The position numbers and the translations under genes are program-made. A DNA stretch of 64,000 nucleotides from a virus. Shown here in pieces: positions 26,750 to 34,684 of this stretch (positions within the stretch are counted from its first letter, which is position 1; the number at the start of each line of letters is the position of its first letter). The stretch covers positions 29,778-93,777 of IMG/VR virus record IMGVR_UViG_3300028569_000021; one strand, given 5' to 3'. The notes below the pieces were generated by a model that was given only the letters and a program-made list of their open reading frames with translations, was not told where the DNA came from and searched no databases.

Positions 26750-27220
26750 ATGAAATTTTTTAATATTTTCAAATCCGTGTTTGAGGATAAAAGTTTAAAG
26801 AAAGTGCGAATTAAGGTTGACCCCGTCTGGGCAGAAAAGCTTGGTGCTTTATATAGTCCAAATTATGAAGGTTACATTTTACAGGAATGTCATGATAGCG
26901 GAGGATCACAATTTAAAATTTTTATAGTAAACGTACCTCCCGGTTATAATCCTATACAAACAGTTAGTAGTAATAATATAGAGGAAATACCCCAGGACAA
27001 ATTAGAAGAAGTACCGCAAGTAAACTACTCTAGATTGACTCTACTTAAAAAGGCAATATTAGATAAAGTAATAGAAAAAGGAAAAACAAAGGATGACCCT
27101 GATGTGCTGCAATTATTAAACTCAAAAGACATAGGTTTTATTGAAACGTTTTTAAGACAGATGGGATTAACAGAAGAGGATATTTTAAACTTATATAGAA
27201 AATGCTTTAAGAAGCTATAA
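26750..27220 (+). CDS. Hypothetical protein with short leader-like N-terminus
   Basis: 156 residues. The N-terminus MKFFNIFKSVFED resembles the short packaging leader, with Val-Phe-Glu at 10-12. A beta-rich segment (RIKVDPVWAEKLGALYSPN, FKIFIVNVPPGYNP) is followed by helices. AATAAATA lies 7 bases before the ATG. Function unknown. Confidence 0.55.
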   Translation: MKFFNIFKSVFEDKSLKKVRIKVDPVWAEKLGALYSPNYEGYILQECHDSGGSQFKIFIVNVPPGYNPIQTVSSNNIEEIPQDKLEEVPQVNYSRLTLLKKAILDKVIEKGKTKDDPDVLQLLNSKDIGFIETFLRQMGLTEEDILNLYRKCFKKL

Positions 27221-27223
27221 ATA
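27216..27223 (+). promoter_or_regulatory. T4-like late promoter, exact TATAAATA
   Basis: Exact TATAAATA across the stop codon of the previous gene, 8 bases before the ATG at 27232. Confidence 0.65.
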
Positions 27224-27231
27224 AATTTATT

Positions 27232-27555
27232 ATGCCATTTAAAAAGCAATCATCCAAAAAAACAGTTTCAAAAAATAAAGAAACAGAAATGAAAAAATAT
27301 AATAAAACAGGTAAAGCTGGCAAATCAAAGCCAGGCAGTGGTAAAGATAAGGTTGTTAAAGGCAAAAAGCTTACTGAGGCTGCTAAAGCTAAGAAAGACT
27401 ACGATAAAGACGGTAGAGTAAAAACACCAGAACAAAAGTTCAAAGGTTCTAGAGACAAGGCTATCAAGAAAGCCAAAGGTAAGAAGACTTCTACTTTAAA
27501 AGAAAATTTTAATAATTATATTAAAGATTTGCTTAAGAAAGCTTTTTTTAATTAA
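27232..27555 (+). CDS. Lys-rich basic protein with EF-hand-like loop
   Basis: 107 residues, about a third Lys. The centre has DYDKDGRVKTPE, a DxDxDG calcium-loop-like motif, followed by GSRDKAIKKAKGKK. The C-terminal segment LKENFNNYIKDLLKKAF is an amphipathic helix. The charge suggests DNA or RNA binding, perhaps in the packaged chromosome. It has an exact late-type promoter box. The 3' end overlaps the convergent gene by 4 bases. Confidence 0.6.
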   Translation: MPFKKQSSKKTVSKNKETEMKKYNKTGKAGKSKPGSGKDKVVKGKKLTEAAKAKKDYDKDGRVKTPEQKFKGSRDKAIKKAKGKKTSTLKENFNNYIKDLLKKAFFN

Positions 27556-28649
27556 AAAGAACCACCAGGTCTTATATCACCTATCTTACCGGAAGCAAAA
27601 CCAGGTCTTCTCTGTAAGGTATGTTTATTTTTACTTGCTGCACCTAACTTCTTCAAAGTATCTATAAGGGATTGACCCTCTGCAGCATTTCTTTCTATCT
27701 CAGCGTCTAAAGGTTCTTTTATTGAATTAGCCATTCTCGCACCACCTACTACTGCTGGTAATAATTCCTTACCAAATCTAGACGGTTTTATTATTTTTGC
27801 TGCAGCCTTTGCTTTTTTTGCTGCTTTTATTTTTGCTGCTTTTATTTTTGCTGCATCATCTGGAACTATAGTTTGTTTTGCTGTTTTTAATTTTGCAGCA
27901 TCATCAACTGCTAAAGCCGCTTTTTCTGCTTGTTTAGATATAGGAACTTCCGCTTGTTTAATTAATTTTTCAAGTTTTACAATTTCCCTTTCTGGTAACA
28001 ATTTATGTCTTCTTAAGAAATTAATGTAAACTTCTGATGCTTTTTTACCGCTTGAGGTACTTATTTTATCTAAAGACTTAACACTATTAATAGAAATATT
28101 TTCTACTGCTTTTGGATTTGATCTAAACCAATCTGTTACATTTTCTACCATGTTACCTAGTGATTTTCCCCCTGGAACTAATTTAGCCATAAACTTTATT
28201 GGCATCATCAGTAATTTTAATGTACCCCATATAAGTGTCGCAGGTTTACCTCCTACGGGTATTATAGATAAAGCAGCTAGTACTAGAAATATTGTGTTCC
28301 AAGGTCCCTGGTTTTTATCATATTCATTTATTGCCTCAACAAATGCAGGCCAAGATAGAATTCCTGTAGGTTCAAATACAGCAATTGTATTATAAACCCA
28401 TGCAGGTAAATCAGTCCAGCTATCAAAATTAGAAAGTTCATTCCATGTTAAGTCATTTTCTGGTGGTACTTCAACATTTAAATTAAGATTTTTGAATAAA
28501 GTAGAAAACTTTGTATTAAAAATTTTACTAGAAATATCACCTTTAAATAAATTGTGAATTTGTTGAGGTATAAAGCTTTCTGCTTCTGTAATCTGATCTT
28601 CAGATCTATACATATTAATAAGACTCTCTATCTTTCTATCAAATATCAT
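27552..28649 (-). CDS. Probable packaged membrane-active protein, paralogue of the 41.9-42.8 kb gene
   Basis: 365 residues. A leader-like start ends QITE (Glu22). From about residue 93 it reads FEPTGILSWPAFVEAINEY, then a hydrophobic stretch TIFLVLAALSIIPVGG and another around KLLMMPIKFMAKLVPGG. The C-terminal third is Ala/Lys-rich with repeated AAKIKAAK units. The same PTG(I/V)LS plus hydrophobic layout occurs in the 41926-42849 protein. It resembles internal proteins that may enter the host membrane with the DNA; that role is inference. Confidence 0.6.
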   Translation of the reverse strand: MIFDRKIESLINMYRSEDQITEAESFIPQQIHNLFKGDISSKIFNTKFSTLFKNLNLNVEVPPENDLTWNELSNFDSWTDLPAWVYNTIAVFEPTGILSWPAFVEAINEYDKNQGPWNTIFLVLAALSIIPVGGKPATLIWGTLKLLMMPIKFMAKLVPGGKSLGNMVENVTDWFRSNPKAVENISINSVKSLDKISTSSGKKASEVYINFLRRHKLLPEREIVKLEKLIKQAEVPISKQAEKAALAVDDAAKLKTAKQTIVPDDAAKIKAAKIKAAKKAKAAAKIIKPSRFGKELLPAVVGGARMANSIKEPLDAEIERNAAEGQSLIDTLKKLGAASKNKHTLQRRPGFASGKIGDIRPGGSF

Positions 28650-28678
28650 ATTTTTATTTAGTCTATAAAAAAATAAAG

Positions 28679-28706
28679 TTGATATATTATTATTTTACCT
28701 TATAAT
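28679..28706 (+). promoter_or_regulatory. Sigma70-like promoter
   Basis: TTGATA, a 16-base spacer, then TATAAT. The ATG at 28713 is only 6 bases beyond the -10, so transcription would start at about that ATG. The mRNA is either leaderless or translated from ATG 28737. Confidence 0.7.
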
Positions 28707-28712
28707 AGGTGT

Positions 28713-28931
28713 ATGAAAGGAAACAACAACCAAAACATGATTGATTACAACAACAAAAACCTCCGCTCAAAAACCTTCTTCGCGAAGATTGAGCGTGATC
28801 GTAACGGTGAATTTACCGTTAAGCGTGTTAATGTTCTTGAGCGTACTAATCAGTACTCCAAGGATATCCGCCGCGTAGATGCTCGCGATTTTACGCGCGC
28901 TATCCGTAAGAACGGACTTCAAGTTGCCTAA
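28713..28931 (+). CDS. Small basic protein with codon use unlike its neighbours
   Basis: 72 residues from ATG 28713, or 64 from ATG 28737 (which has AAAGGAAA about 15 bases upstream). Rich in Arg, Asn and Lys; contains KTFFAKIERDRNGEFTVKRV. Arg is written mainly CGT/CGC, while neighbouring genes use AGA, and the gene is richer in G+C. It has its own strong promoter and terminator. This suggests high expression or recent acquisition. Function unknown. Confidence 0.65.
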   Translation: MKGNNNQNMIDYNNKNLRSKTFFAKIERDRNGEFTVKRVNVLERTNQYSKDIRRVDARDFTRAIRKNGLQVA

Positions 28932-28960
28932 AATTTAGGTAGTAAGAGTGATAGGTAAAA

Positions 28961-28992
28961 GAGAGAGGGAGAAATTTCTCTCTCTTTTTTTT
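28961..28992 (+). terminator. Intrinsic terminator
   Basis: A purine-rich arm (GAGAGAGGGAGAAA) pairs, with G-T pairs, to TTTCTCTCTCT, followed by eight T. It closes the 28713 transcript. The complement strand also has a T run, so it may act both ways for the gene at 28999. Confidence 0.75.
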
Positions 28993-28998
28993 ATAATG

Positions 28999-29196
28999 TT
29001 ATAAAACTACTCTGAGAGCCCATTGATCGTAAATATTAACTGCAGTCAATGCTTCTGCACCAGCATCCCATTCAGGCCTATCAATTGTAATAACGGATGT
29101 AGCAGGGTAAGAGGTACTATCAGCTTGTGTTAAATTTACATAGGATTGGGCTATTCTTGTTTGAAAAGTATCGATTTTATTAAAAACAATGGGCAT
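28999..29196 (-). CDS. Small hypothetical protein, 65 residues
   Basis: Short beta-rich protein (YVNLTQADSTSYPATSVITI) ending YDQWALRVVL, without a leader motif. AATAAATA lies 5 bases before the ATG (29202-29209), which suggests late expression and perhaps a minor virion component. No family recognised. Confidence 0.55.
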   Translation of the reverse strand: MPIVFNKIDTFQTRIAQSYVNLTQADSTSYPATSVITIDRPEWDAGAEALTAVNIYDQWALRVVL

Positions 29197-29277
29197 AAAG
29201 ATATTTATTAAAAAGCCTTGCCTTAATTTAGGTATCAGTTATAATTTTTATAAATAAAAAAAGATCTTTGATAATTT

Positions 29278-29718
29278 GGGGGTGTACTGGTTTTCGATTT
29301 ATAATTGAAACCTAAGAGTGCATGCAGAGGTTAATCGATGGCCTCTATAAAAATCGATTAAAAACCTAAATGCAGAGGATAATACTTCTGATCTTTTAGC
29401 TGAAGCTGAATACATCATCAATCACGCTGACGAGTTTCTCGTTGGTTGTGAAGATGAGTACGAACTCGCAGCCTAAAAGCCTAATAGAGGATCCTCTAAA
29501 TCTATTTTGAAACGCAGAGGTTTTGATGAACTGTTAGAGATCATAGAAAAACTAATACAGAGGGAACATACGACCTGATCACGTATGTAGGCAGACTTTA
29601 AAAGATGGTCGATGAGCCAAGACAGCCTTTAGTCAAAAAATGTCAAATTCATCTAAGCATGTAGTACCTTTTAGAAGATATTGTAAAGACAGGGGTTCGA
29701 ATCCCCTCACCTCCACCA
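29278..29718 (+). ncRNA. ssrA: tmRNA (ssrA), one-piece, with an unusually long tag
   Basis: The 441-base RNA rescues stalled ribosomes and tags their products. The 5' GGGGGTG pairs with 3' CACCTCC, then A and an encoded CCA. The 5' part reads TACTGGTTTTCGA, as in bacterial tmRNA, and the 3' T arm has GGGGTTCGAATCCCC. The tag frame starts at GCA 29372 (base 95 of the RNA, close to the usual place) and ends at TAA 29474-29476. It encodes 34 residues, starting AEDNTSDLLA and ending EDEYELAA. Most known tags have about 10 residues. The YxLAA end is the classic protease signal. Confidence 0.92.
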
Positions 29719-29722
29719 ATTT

Positions 29723-29812
29723 GGAACGATGGCTGAGCGGCCGAAGGCAGAGCTTTGCTAAAGCTCCGAGGACTAAAAACCTCCGAAGGTTCAAATCCTT
29801 CTCGTTCCGCCA
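29723..29812 (+). tRNA. tRNA-Ser (GCU)
   Basis: Acceptor GGAACGA pairs with TCGTTCC, discriminator G, and CCA is encoded. The anticodon stem GAGCT/AGCTC encloses TTGCTAA, giving anticodon GCU for AGC/AGU codons. A long variable arm (CGAGGACTAAAAACCTCCG) is typical of serine tRNAs. It lies 4 bases after the tmRNA, probably on the same transcript, and is followed by a T-rich run. Confidence 0.95.
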
Positions 29813-29862
29813 TTTTTTTTATTTTTTATAGTATTATTTTATAAGAATGATTAAATATATTC

Positions 29863-31059
29863 ATGGCCTTACAGACTATTGAATATTTAAAATCAAAATT
29901 CGAAACAGGAGATTTACCTGATCAAAACGATTTTCAGGATTTAATAGATAGCTGTTATAATTTAACTCAGTCGGACTTATCTCTTTTAATTATAACTATT
30001 GTTGAAAATATTACAATAAATTCAAGAAATGTTTTTTACGACAATACAGCAGGTATTGATAATATTATAGTAGGTCAGAACGTACAAGATGCAATAACTC
30101 AGTTATCCTTTATGGTTAAGGAATTAAACAACGTTGTTTTTCCTTCTCCTACGCCAACCCCTACCCCTAGTATTACACCAACTTTAACACCTTCTGTAAC
30201 CCCTTCAGAGACCCCTTCAGAGACCCCTTCTGTGACTCCTACAGTAACTCCGACACCGACACCTACAGAAACACCTAGCTTAACTCCCTCTAAAACACCA
30301 TCTGTAACTCCTTCAGAAACGCCTAGCTTAACTCCCTCTAAAACACCATCTGTAACTCCCTCCAAAACGCCATCTGTAACTCCTAGCTTAACTCCCACAA
30401 TTACACCATCAAATCCAACTCCTTTTTCTTTAGTATGGGATAATTTCTCTACACTACCTACTTTCTCTTATACTGATACCGGTAGTATTGAAGTTATTAA
30501 TAACTCTACACAAATATTGTTGAGACCTAAAAGCGCGCTATTGACATTTGAAAGTAGTTATAATACTGCAAATGGAGATGTTAACTTTTCGAGCTGCTCT
30601 AATCTAACATTTTTAAGACTTAAAGATAACGGTATTTCTAGTTTAAATGTTTACAATTGTACATCTTTAGATATCTTAGACTGTTCTACTAATAATCTCT
30701 TATCTCTTGATATTATATCATGCTCCGTTTTAACAGATCTTGATGCAAGTGGAAATCAATTAAATACAGTAACGCTTAGTGGGCTTACTCTTTTAAATAC
30801 AGTTAATTTAGAAGGAAATAACATAAGTTCTTTAAATGTTACTAATGATGTAAACCTAAGTTCAATTAATATAGGCTATTGTAACTTTAATATTTCCGAT
30901 TTAGATACTTTATTTAATAATTTACAGGATCGTACAAGCTCTACATCTGGTAATATTGATATATATTCCAATCCCGGTACTAGTGGTGCTAATTCTTTAA
31001 TAGCAGAAGGAAAAAACTGGGTAGTTAACAAGATTGGCCCATTAAATGCTCAAGTCTGA
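29863..31059 (+). CDS. Fibre-like protein: Pro/Thr/Ser repeat stalk plus leucine-rich repeat domain
   Basis: 398 residues. The start ([20 protein letters not shown]) resembles the attachment ends of T4-like fibre proteins. Residues about 94-187 are a PTPTP/TPSxTPS repeat stalk. Residues about 200-395 carry an LRR-like solenoid ([45 protein letters not shown]). It could present a binding domain on a flexible stalk. A TTAAATA sequence precedes the ATG. It sits just upstream of the lysis genes. Adhesion is inferred. Confidence 0.65.
   Translation: MALQTIEYLKSKFETGDLPDQNDFQDLIDSCYNLTQSDLSLLIITIVENITINSRNVFYDNTAGIDNIIVGQNVQDAITQLSFMVKELNNVVFPSPTPTPTPSITPTLTPSVTPSETPSETPSVTPTVTPTPTPTETPSLTPSKTPSVTPSETPSLTPSKTPSVTPSKTPSVTPSLTPTITPSNPTPFSLVWDNFSTLPTFSYTDTGSIEVINNSTQILLRPKSALLTFESSYNTANGDVNFSSCSNLTFLRLKDNGISSLNVYNCTSLDILDCSTNNLLSLDIISCSVLTDLDASGNQLNTVTLSGLTLLNTVNLEGNNISSLNVTNDVNLSSINIGYCNFNISDLDTLFNNLQDRTSSTSGNIDIYSNPGTSGANSLIAEGKNWVVNKIGPLNAQV
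30142..30423 (+). repeat. Low-complexity Pro/Thr/Ser coding repeat
   Basis: Imperfect tandem units encode TPS(V/L/E/K)TP. One block of about 60 bases, beginning ACACCTAGCTTAACTCCCTC, is repeated almost exactly, a sign of recent expansion. The antisense frame is open only because of the repeat. Confidence 0.8.
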
Positions 31060-31116
31060 TAAATCCTAAGAATAGATATAGGACAAAGTACTGTACACAA
31101 TAAACTCGAACATATA

Positions 31117-31124
31117 CATAAATA
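31117..31124 (+). promoter_or_regulatory. T4-like late promoter box
   Basis: CATAAATA located 5 bases before the start of the lysis cassette at 31130. Confidence 0.6.
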
Positions 31125-31129
31125 GTTAT

Positions 31130-31732
31130 ATGAAAAGAGTATTTCTGTTCTTAATATTTTTTTGCTTTTGCTTACCTTCCTGTACTATATATACAGAAAA
31201 GCAATCAGAAGCATTATCACGTTCTGTGTATGCAACAAAAGATTCTTTAGATAATGCTAGATTAGATTTAGCAGATACATATACTAGTGAGTCAGTAAGA
31301 ATAGTAAAGCCGCCAAAACAAAGAATAGATATTAAACCTGTTTACAAAAAAACTATTAATGTTATTTCAAGTCAAAGTAAAGCAAGTCCAACTTTTATAA
31401 ACAAACAAAGGGTTTTAATAATTCCAGAAAAATATAGAGGTGACACTGTTGTTGTAGTTAGCTCAGAAGAATATCAGCAGCTTTTAAAAGATAAAGAAAC
31501 ATATGATCAAATAGAGAAAGATAATAAAAATTTATTCGAGACAAAGCAATTAGTAGATCAGGAAATAATACGTCAAATGGAATATAACGATAAAATGATA
31601 AAAGATTTGAATATAATGCAGAAAAAATTGGTAGAAAAAGATTTAGCTATTTTGCAAAGAAATATTGTAATAGTACTACTTCTAGCTGCTATGGGCGGGG
31701 CAACATATCTAAGAATAAAGGGAATACTTTAA
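31130..31732 (+). CDS. Lipoprotein with C-terminal membrane segment, u-spanin-like
   Basis: 200 residues. A signal peptide ends in a lipobox LPSC with Cys18; residue +2 is Thr, so outer-membrane sorting is allowed. A long charged coiled-coil region follows, and the C-terminus has one membrane segment (VIVLLLAAMGGATYL). An N-terminal lipid anchor with a C-terminal membrane span is the topology of single-protein spanins that fuse the two membranes in lysis. It lies directly upstream of holin-like and endolysin genes. A CATAAATA box is 5 bases before the ATG. Confidence 0.7.
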   Translation: MKRVFLFLIFFCFCLPSCTIYTEKQSEALSRSVYATKDSLDNARLDLADTYTSESVRIVKPPKQRIDIKPVYKKTINVISSQSKASPTFINKQRVLIIPEKYRGDTVVVVSSEEYQQLLKDKETYDQIEKDNKNLFETKQLVDQEIIRQMEYNDKMIKDLNIMQKKLVEKDLAILQRNIVIVLLLAAMGGATYLRIKGIL

Positions 31733-31733
31733 T

Positions 31734-32159
31734 ATGTGGGAGAAAATAGTTGATATAACAAAAACAGCGAGTGCTATGCTTACTAGTGGTAAAGTACCTC
31801 CCAATACTCCACCTGAGTATACAGAAAATTTAAGTAAAATAAACTTCCTTGCATCTAAGAAATTTTATGTTGTGTTTTGCTCAGTAATTATTCTTGCTTT
31901 GTTTTACGTTGCTAGTATTGTAGTTTTGTTTTTAACTGCTACTTCTCCTAGTTTAACTGTTCCTTTTGTAACCATATTTACAGAAACTATTAAAATCTTA
32001 GCAGTAATAATTGCAAGTTATCTGGGAGTACAAACGGTTTTAGATTATAGAATGCAATCAAACAGTAGTGTTAATTTACATGGTCAAAATACAGTAATTA
32101 AGGAAGATATAACTGTAATACAAACAAACATAAAAGATGAAGATTATGAACTCTATTAA
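31734..32159 (+). CDS. Holin-like membrane protein
   Basis: 141 residues with two strong membrane segments (about 44-66, FYVVFCSVIILALFYVASIV, and about 78-98, FTETIKILAVIIASYLGV), a polar N-terminus and a charged tail. Together with the flanking spanin-like and endolysin genes this fits a holin that opens the inner membrane. It starts 1 base after the upstream stop and overlaps the endolysin gene by 23 bases. Confidence 0.65.
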   Translation: MWEKIVDITKTASAMLTSGKVPPNTPPEYTENLSKINFLASKKFYVVFCSVIILALFYVASIVVLFLTATSPSLTVPFVTIFTETIKILAVIIASYLGVQTVLDYRMQSNSSVNLHGQNTVIKEDITVIQTNIKDEDYELY

Positions 32160-32763
32160 ACCATCTGAAAAAACATTAGATTTACTTCTTAAGTATGAAG
32201 TAGGGGGTGGTAAGTTTTACTATGAAAAGTATCTATCTAAATTTACTTGGCCTGGTGGAGCTTCTGGACCTACTATAGCAATAGGGGTAGATTGTGCTTA
32301 TTATACTCCTGAAGAATTAGCTAATATTTTTTCCTTTTTAAATAGCGAGCAATTAAATTTGATAAAAGAGGCATCTGGCAAAACAGGCGAGAGAGGGAGA
32401 GAGTATACCAAAAAATTGAGAGCTGCTGACATTGTTGTTACCTGGGAAAAAGCTTTAGATATTTTTAATACTTTAACCTGGCCAAAATTTACCAAGCTAG
32501 CTGAAAGAGCATTTCCTGGATTGTCAGAATTAGATCCTGATGCTTATGGGGCTATAATATCCTTAGTCTTTAATAGAGGAACTAGTCTTAAAGGTGAGTC
32601 AAGAAAAGAAATGGTAAATATAAAAGAAATAATACCAAGTAAAAATTACAAACAAATAGCTAAAGAGTTGCGTAACATGAAAAGAATATGGATAGGTAAA
32701 GGTTTAGATGGTCTATTAGAGAGGAGAGAAGCGGAAGCAAATTTAGTAGAAAGCTGCGTCTAA
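32137..32763 (+). CDS. Endolysin, lysozyme-like (GH24/pesticin-type)
   Basis: Peptidoglycan hydrolase for host lysis. 208 residues. The N-terminal KYEVGGGKFYYEKYL carries the likely catalytic Glu. It is followed by TWPGGASGPTIAIGVDCAYY, where the Gly-x-Asp after the strand fits the lysozyme active-site region. No signal peptide, so export depends on the holin. ATG 32146 is an alternative start with less overlap. Confidence 0.8.
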   Translation: MKIMNSIKPSEKTLDLLLKYEVGGGKFYYEKYLSKFTWPGGASGPTIAIGVDCAYYTPEELANIFSFLNSEQLNLIKEASGKTGERGREYTKKLRAADIVVTWEKALDIFNTLTWPKFTKLAERAFPGLSELDPDAYGAIISLVFNRGTSLKGESRKEMVNIKEIIPSKNYKQIAKELRNMKRIWIGKGLDGLLERREAEANLVESCV

Positions 32764-32777
32764 TAACCTTACTCATA

Positions 32778-33323
32778 TTAATTTTTTACAATTAACCAGG
32801 ACGTATTTTCAAACTGTTTATAATTACCAAAAATTTCTACTACTGCTTGTTTAACCCCTCCTATAATAACATCATGACCAGCAATTATACCACCTTGTTT
32901 TACTTTTGGTAACCAAACTAAAATATCTTTTTTGACATTCTCGTAGTCATGTGCAGCATCAATATAAACCATGTCTAAGCTTTTATCGTTAAATAATTTT
33001 GATACATCTTCACTGCTAGATTTAATTTTATTAATATTAGAGTATTTTTCTTTAAGTAAGTCGAATCTCTTCTCACCTTCAACTATTTCCGGTGTATTAA
33101 TTTCCTTATACGATTACCATCTATCAACACAATTAAGCTCTTTACAATGCATAGCAAAGAGTTCTGAAGAGATTCCAGAAAAGGAACCAATCTCAACCAT
33201 AACAGTTTTGTCAGTTACATTTCCTTTTATAAGATCATAAAGACCTTTAAGGTAATTTTGAGGTACTAATGTACTGTAGTACATTCTCGGAGTTGTGAGC
33301 AATTCTTGTATTCTGTTATTCAT
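32778..33323 (-). pseudogene. SAM-dependent methyltransferase split by one in-frame stop
   Basis: Residues 1-69 (with VMVEIGSFSGISSELFA, the SAM-binding strand) are followed by a single TAA at 33114-33116. The same frame then continues without interruption to MVYIDAAHDYENVKKDIL, GGIIAGHD and the stop at 32778. Without the stop it would be one 181-residue methyltransferase-24-like protein. Either a recent inactivating mutation, a suppressed stop, or a sequencing error. It lies at the end of the glycan island. Confidence 0.8.
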
Positions 33324-33993
33324 TTTTAATTATAATTGAGGTAATGCTTTTAAATTTATAATCTAACTGCACATTTTTATTTTCTGATTCATATATATTA
33401 ATATCTTTTATATTATTTTCAATATATAAACTCTGTTCTTTATCTAAGAAAATACTTTTAAATGGCTTAGTTTTTAAAAGGTTTAAAGTAGTATTGCTGC
33501 CATCAGTATTATTCTCCATAGGTCTACCGTATACATCTGTACCCGGATTGCATAAAGAAGTGTGTAGATCTTCTACTATATAAATGCCACCGGGTTTAAG
33601 CATGGGAAATAAAAAGCCTAAAGTTAATTGTTGATCAGAAATGTGATGGCTACCATCATCAATAATAATATCAAACAAAATTTTATTTTTATTTGCAAAT
33701 TGATATAATTGTTCTTTTTTGGATTGATCCAATACATTACATTTAATTCTTTCGTTGTTAAAACTACTTTTATTATTGATATCTAGCCCTAAAATTTTTG
33801 CATTTATAAAATACTCATACCACATTTTAAGAGAAGAACCATCATTTATCCCTATTTCTAGAATATTAATATAATCGTTTTTTAATTTATTAAAGTATTT
33901 TTCATAAATTAATGTAAAGCCGTGCTTTGATCCATACTCTGTTCCCTTATCTGATTTATACTTATTAGCTAGTTCTGTTAAATTATTACTCAT
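33316..33993 (-). CDS. SAM-dependent methyltransferase, sugar O-methyltransferase type
   Basis: 225 residues. The N-terminus YKSDKGTEYGSKHGFTLIYEKYF is typical of macrolide/rhamnosyl O-methyltransferase-like proteins. ILEIGINDGSSLKMW is the SAM loop, ILGLDIN follows, then IIIDDGSHHISDQQ and PGGIYIVEDLHTS. It probably methylates a sugar in the glycan made by the adjacent transferases. Overlaps both neighbours by 8 bases. Confidence 0.8.
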   Translation of the reverse strand: MSNNLTELANKYKSDKGTEYGSKHGFTLIYEKYFNKLKNDYINILEIGINDGSSLKMWYEYFINAKILGLDINNKSSFNNERIKCNVLDQSKKEQLYQFANKNKILFDIIIDDGSHHISDQQLTLGFLFPMLKPGGIYIVEDLHTSLCNPGTDVYGRPMENNTDGSNTTLNLLKTKPFKSIFLDKEQSLYIENNIKDINIYESENKNVQLDYKFKSITSIIIKNE

Positions 33994-34684
33994 ATTTTTC
34001 TTTTATATATTTAAACTCTTTATCTCTTAATTCCTGATTAGCAATAAGACGAGTTATTTGTTTAGGGTGATTTCTATTTACTACAGTAGGGGTATTACCC
34101 AAGGCAGGTACACCGTAATTATCATACATTCTTCTATAAAAATCACAATCCATTAACCATATTAAGTTTTCATCAAACTGTAAAAAACTATCTTTAAATA
34201 GCATTATTACACTTGGTGAACTAATAGTATTGTCTCCATATACTACATTATCATTATAAGTAGGGTGATATAGTCTATAAAATTTAACCCCGTCATCGGT
34301 ATGATAGCATGAAGTCGCAGCCCATTTACTATTGCTATTTAATAGTACATTTAATTCGTTTTTAAGACTATTAGGATCATAAAAAAAATCGTCTTGAAAC
34401 AATATTTTAATAATATCACCTTCTGCTAGTTTTATACTGTTGTTTAAATTAGCGGAAGAATTACCTCTATTTTCTTTAAAATTATAATATCTTATGTTTA
34501 ATTGATCTACCCAACTATTACATAGTTTTTTTATAGAATCATCTAGACTGTGATCAGATATTACAACTTCAAAATTATTAATCGTTTGTTCTTTTAGTTT
34601 AGAAAAAGAATGATCTAGATACTTTAAACCTGTTCCACCCATCTCATAAGTTGGTATACAAATTGATACAGAATGCACACTCAT
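33986..34684 (-). CDS. Glycosyltransferase family 2
   Basis: 232 residues, GT-A fold. VSICIPTYEMGGTG at the start, EVVISDHSLDDS for the nucleotide, and IKILFQDDFFYDP with the metal-binding Asp pair. It is coupled to its neighbours by short overlaps in the glycan island. Acceptor unknown. Confidence 0.8.
   Translation of the reverse strand: MSVHSVSICIPTYEMGGTGLKYLDHSFSKLKEQTINNFEVVISDHSLDDSIKKLCNSWVDQLNIRYYNFKENRGNSSANLNNSIKLAEGDIIKILFQDDFFYDPNSLKNELNVLLNSNSKWAATSCYHTDDGVKFYRLYHPTYNDNVVYGDNTISSPSVIMLFKDSFLQFDENLIWLMDCDFYRRMYDNYGVPALGNTPTVVNRNHPKQITRLIANQELRDKEFKYIKEKYE

Noticed and set aside
30099-30398. Antisense open frame of repeated GVTEGV-like units in the Pro/Thr repeat
   Set aside because: It is the shadow of the repeat on the other strand and has no start context or neighbours that support it.
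32778-33323. Two separate small genes
   Set aside because: Both pieces lie in one frame with continuous coding sequence around a single TAA and match two halves of one methyltransferase.
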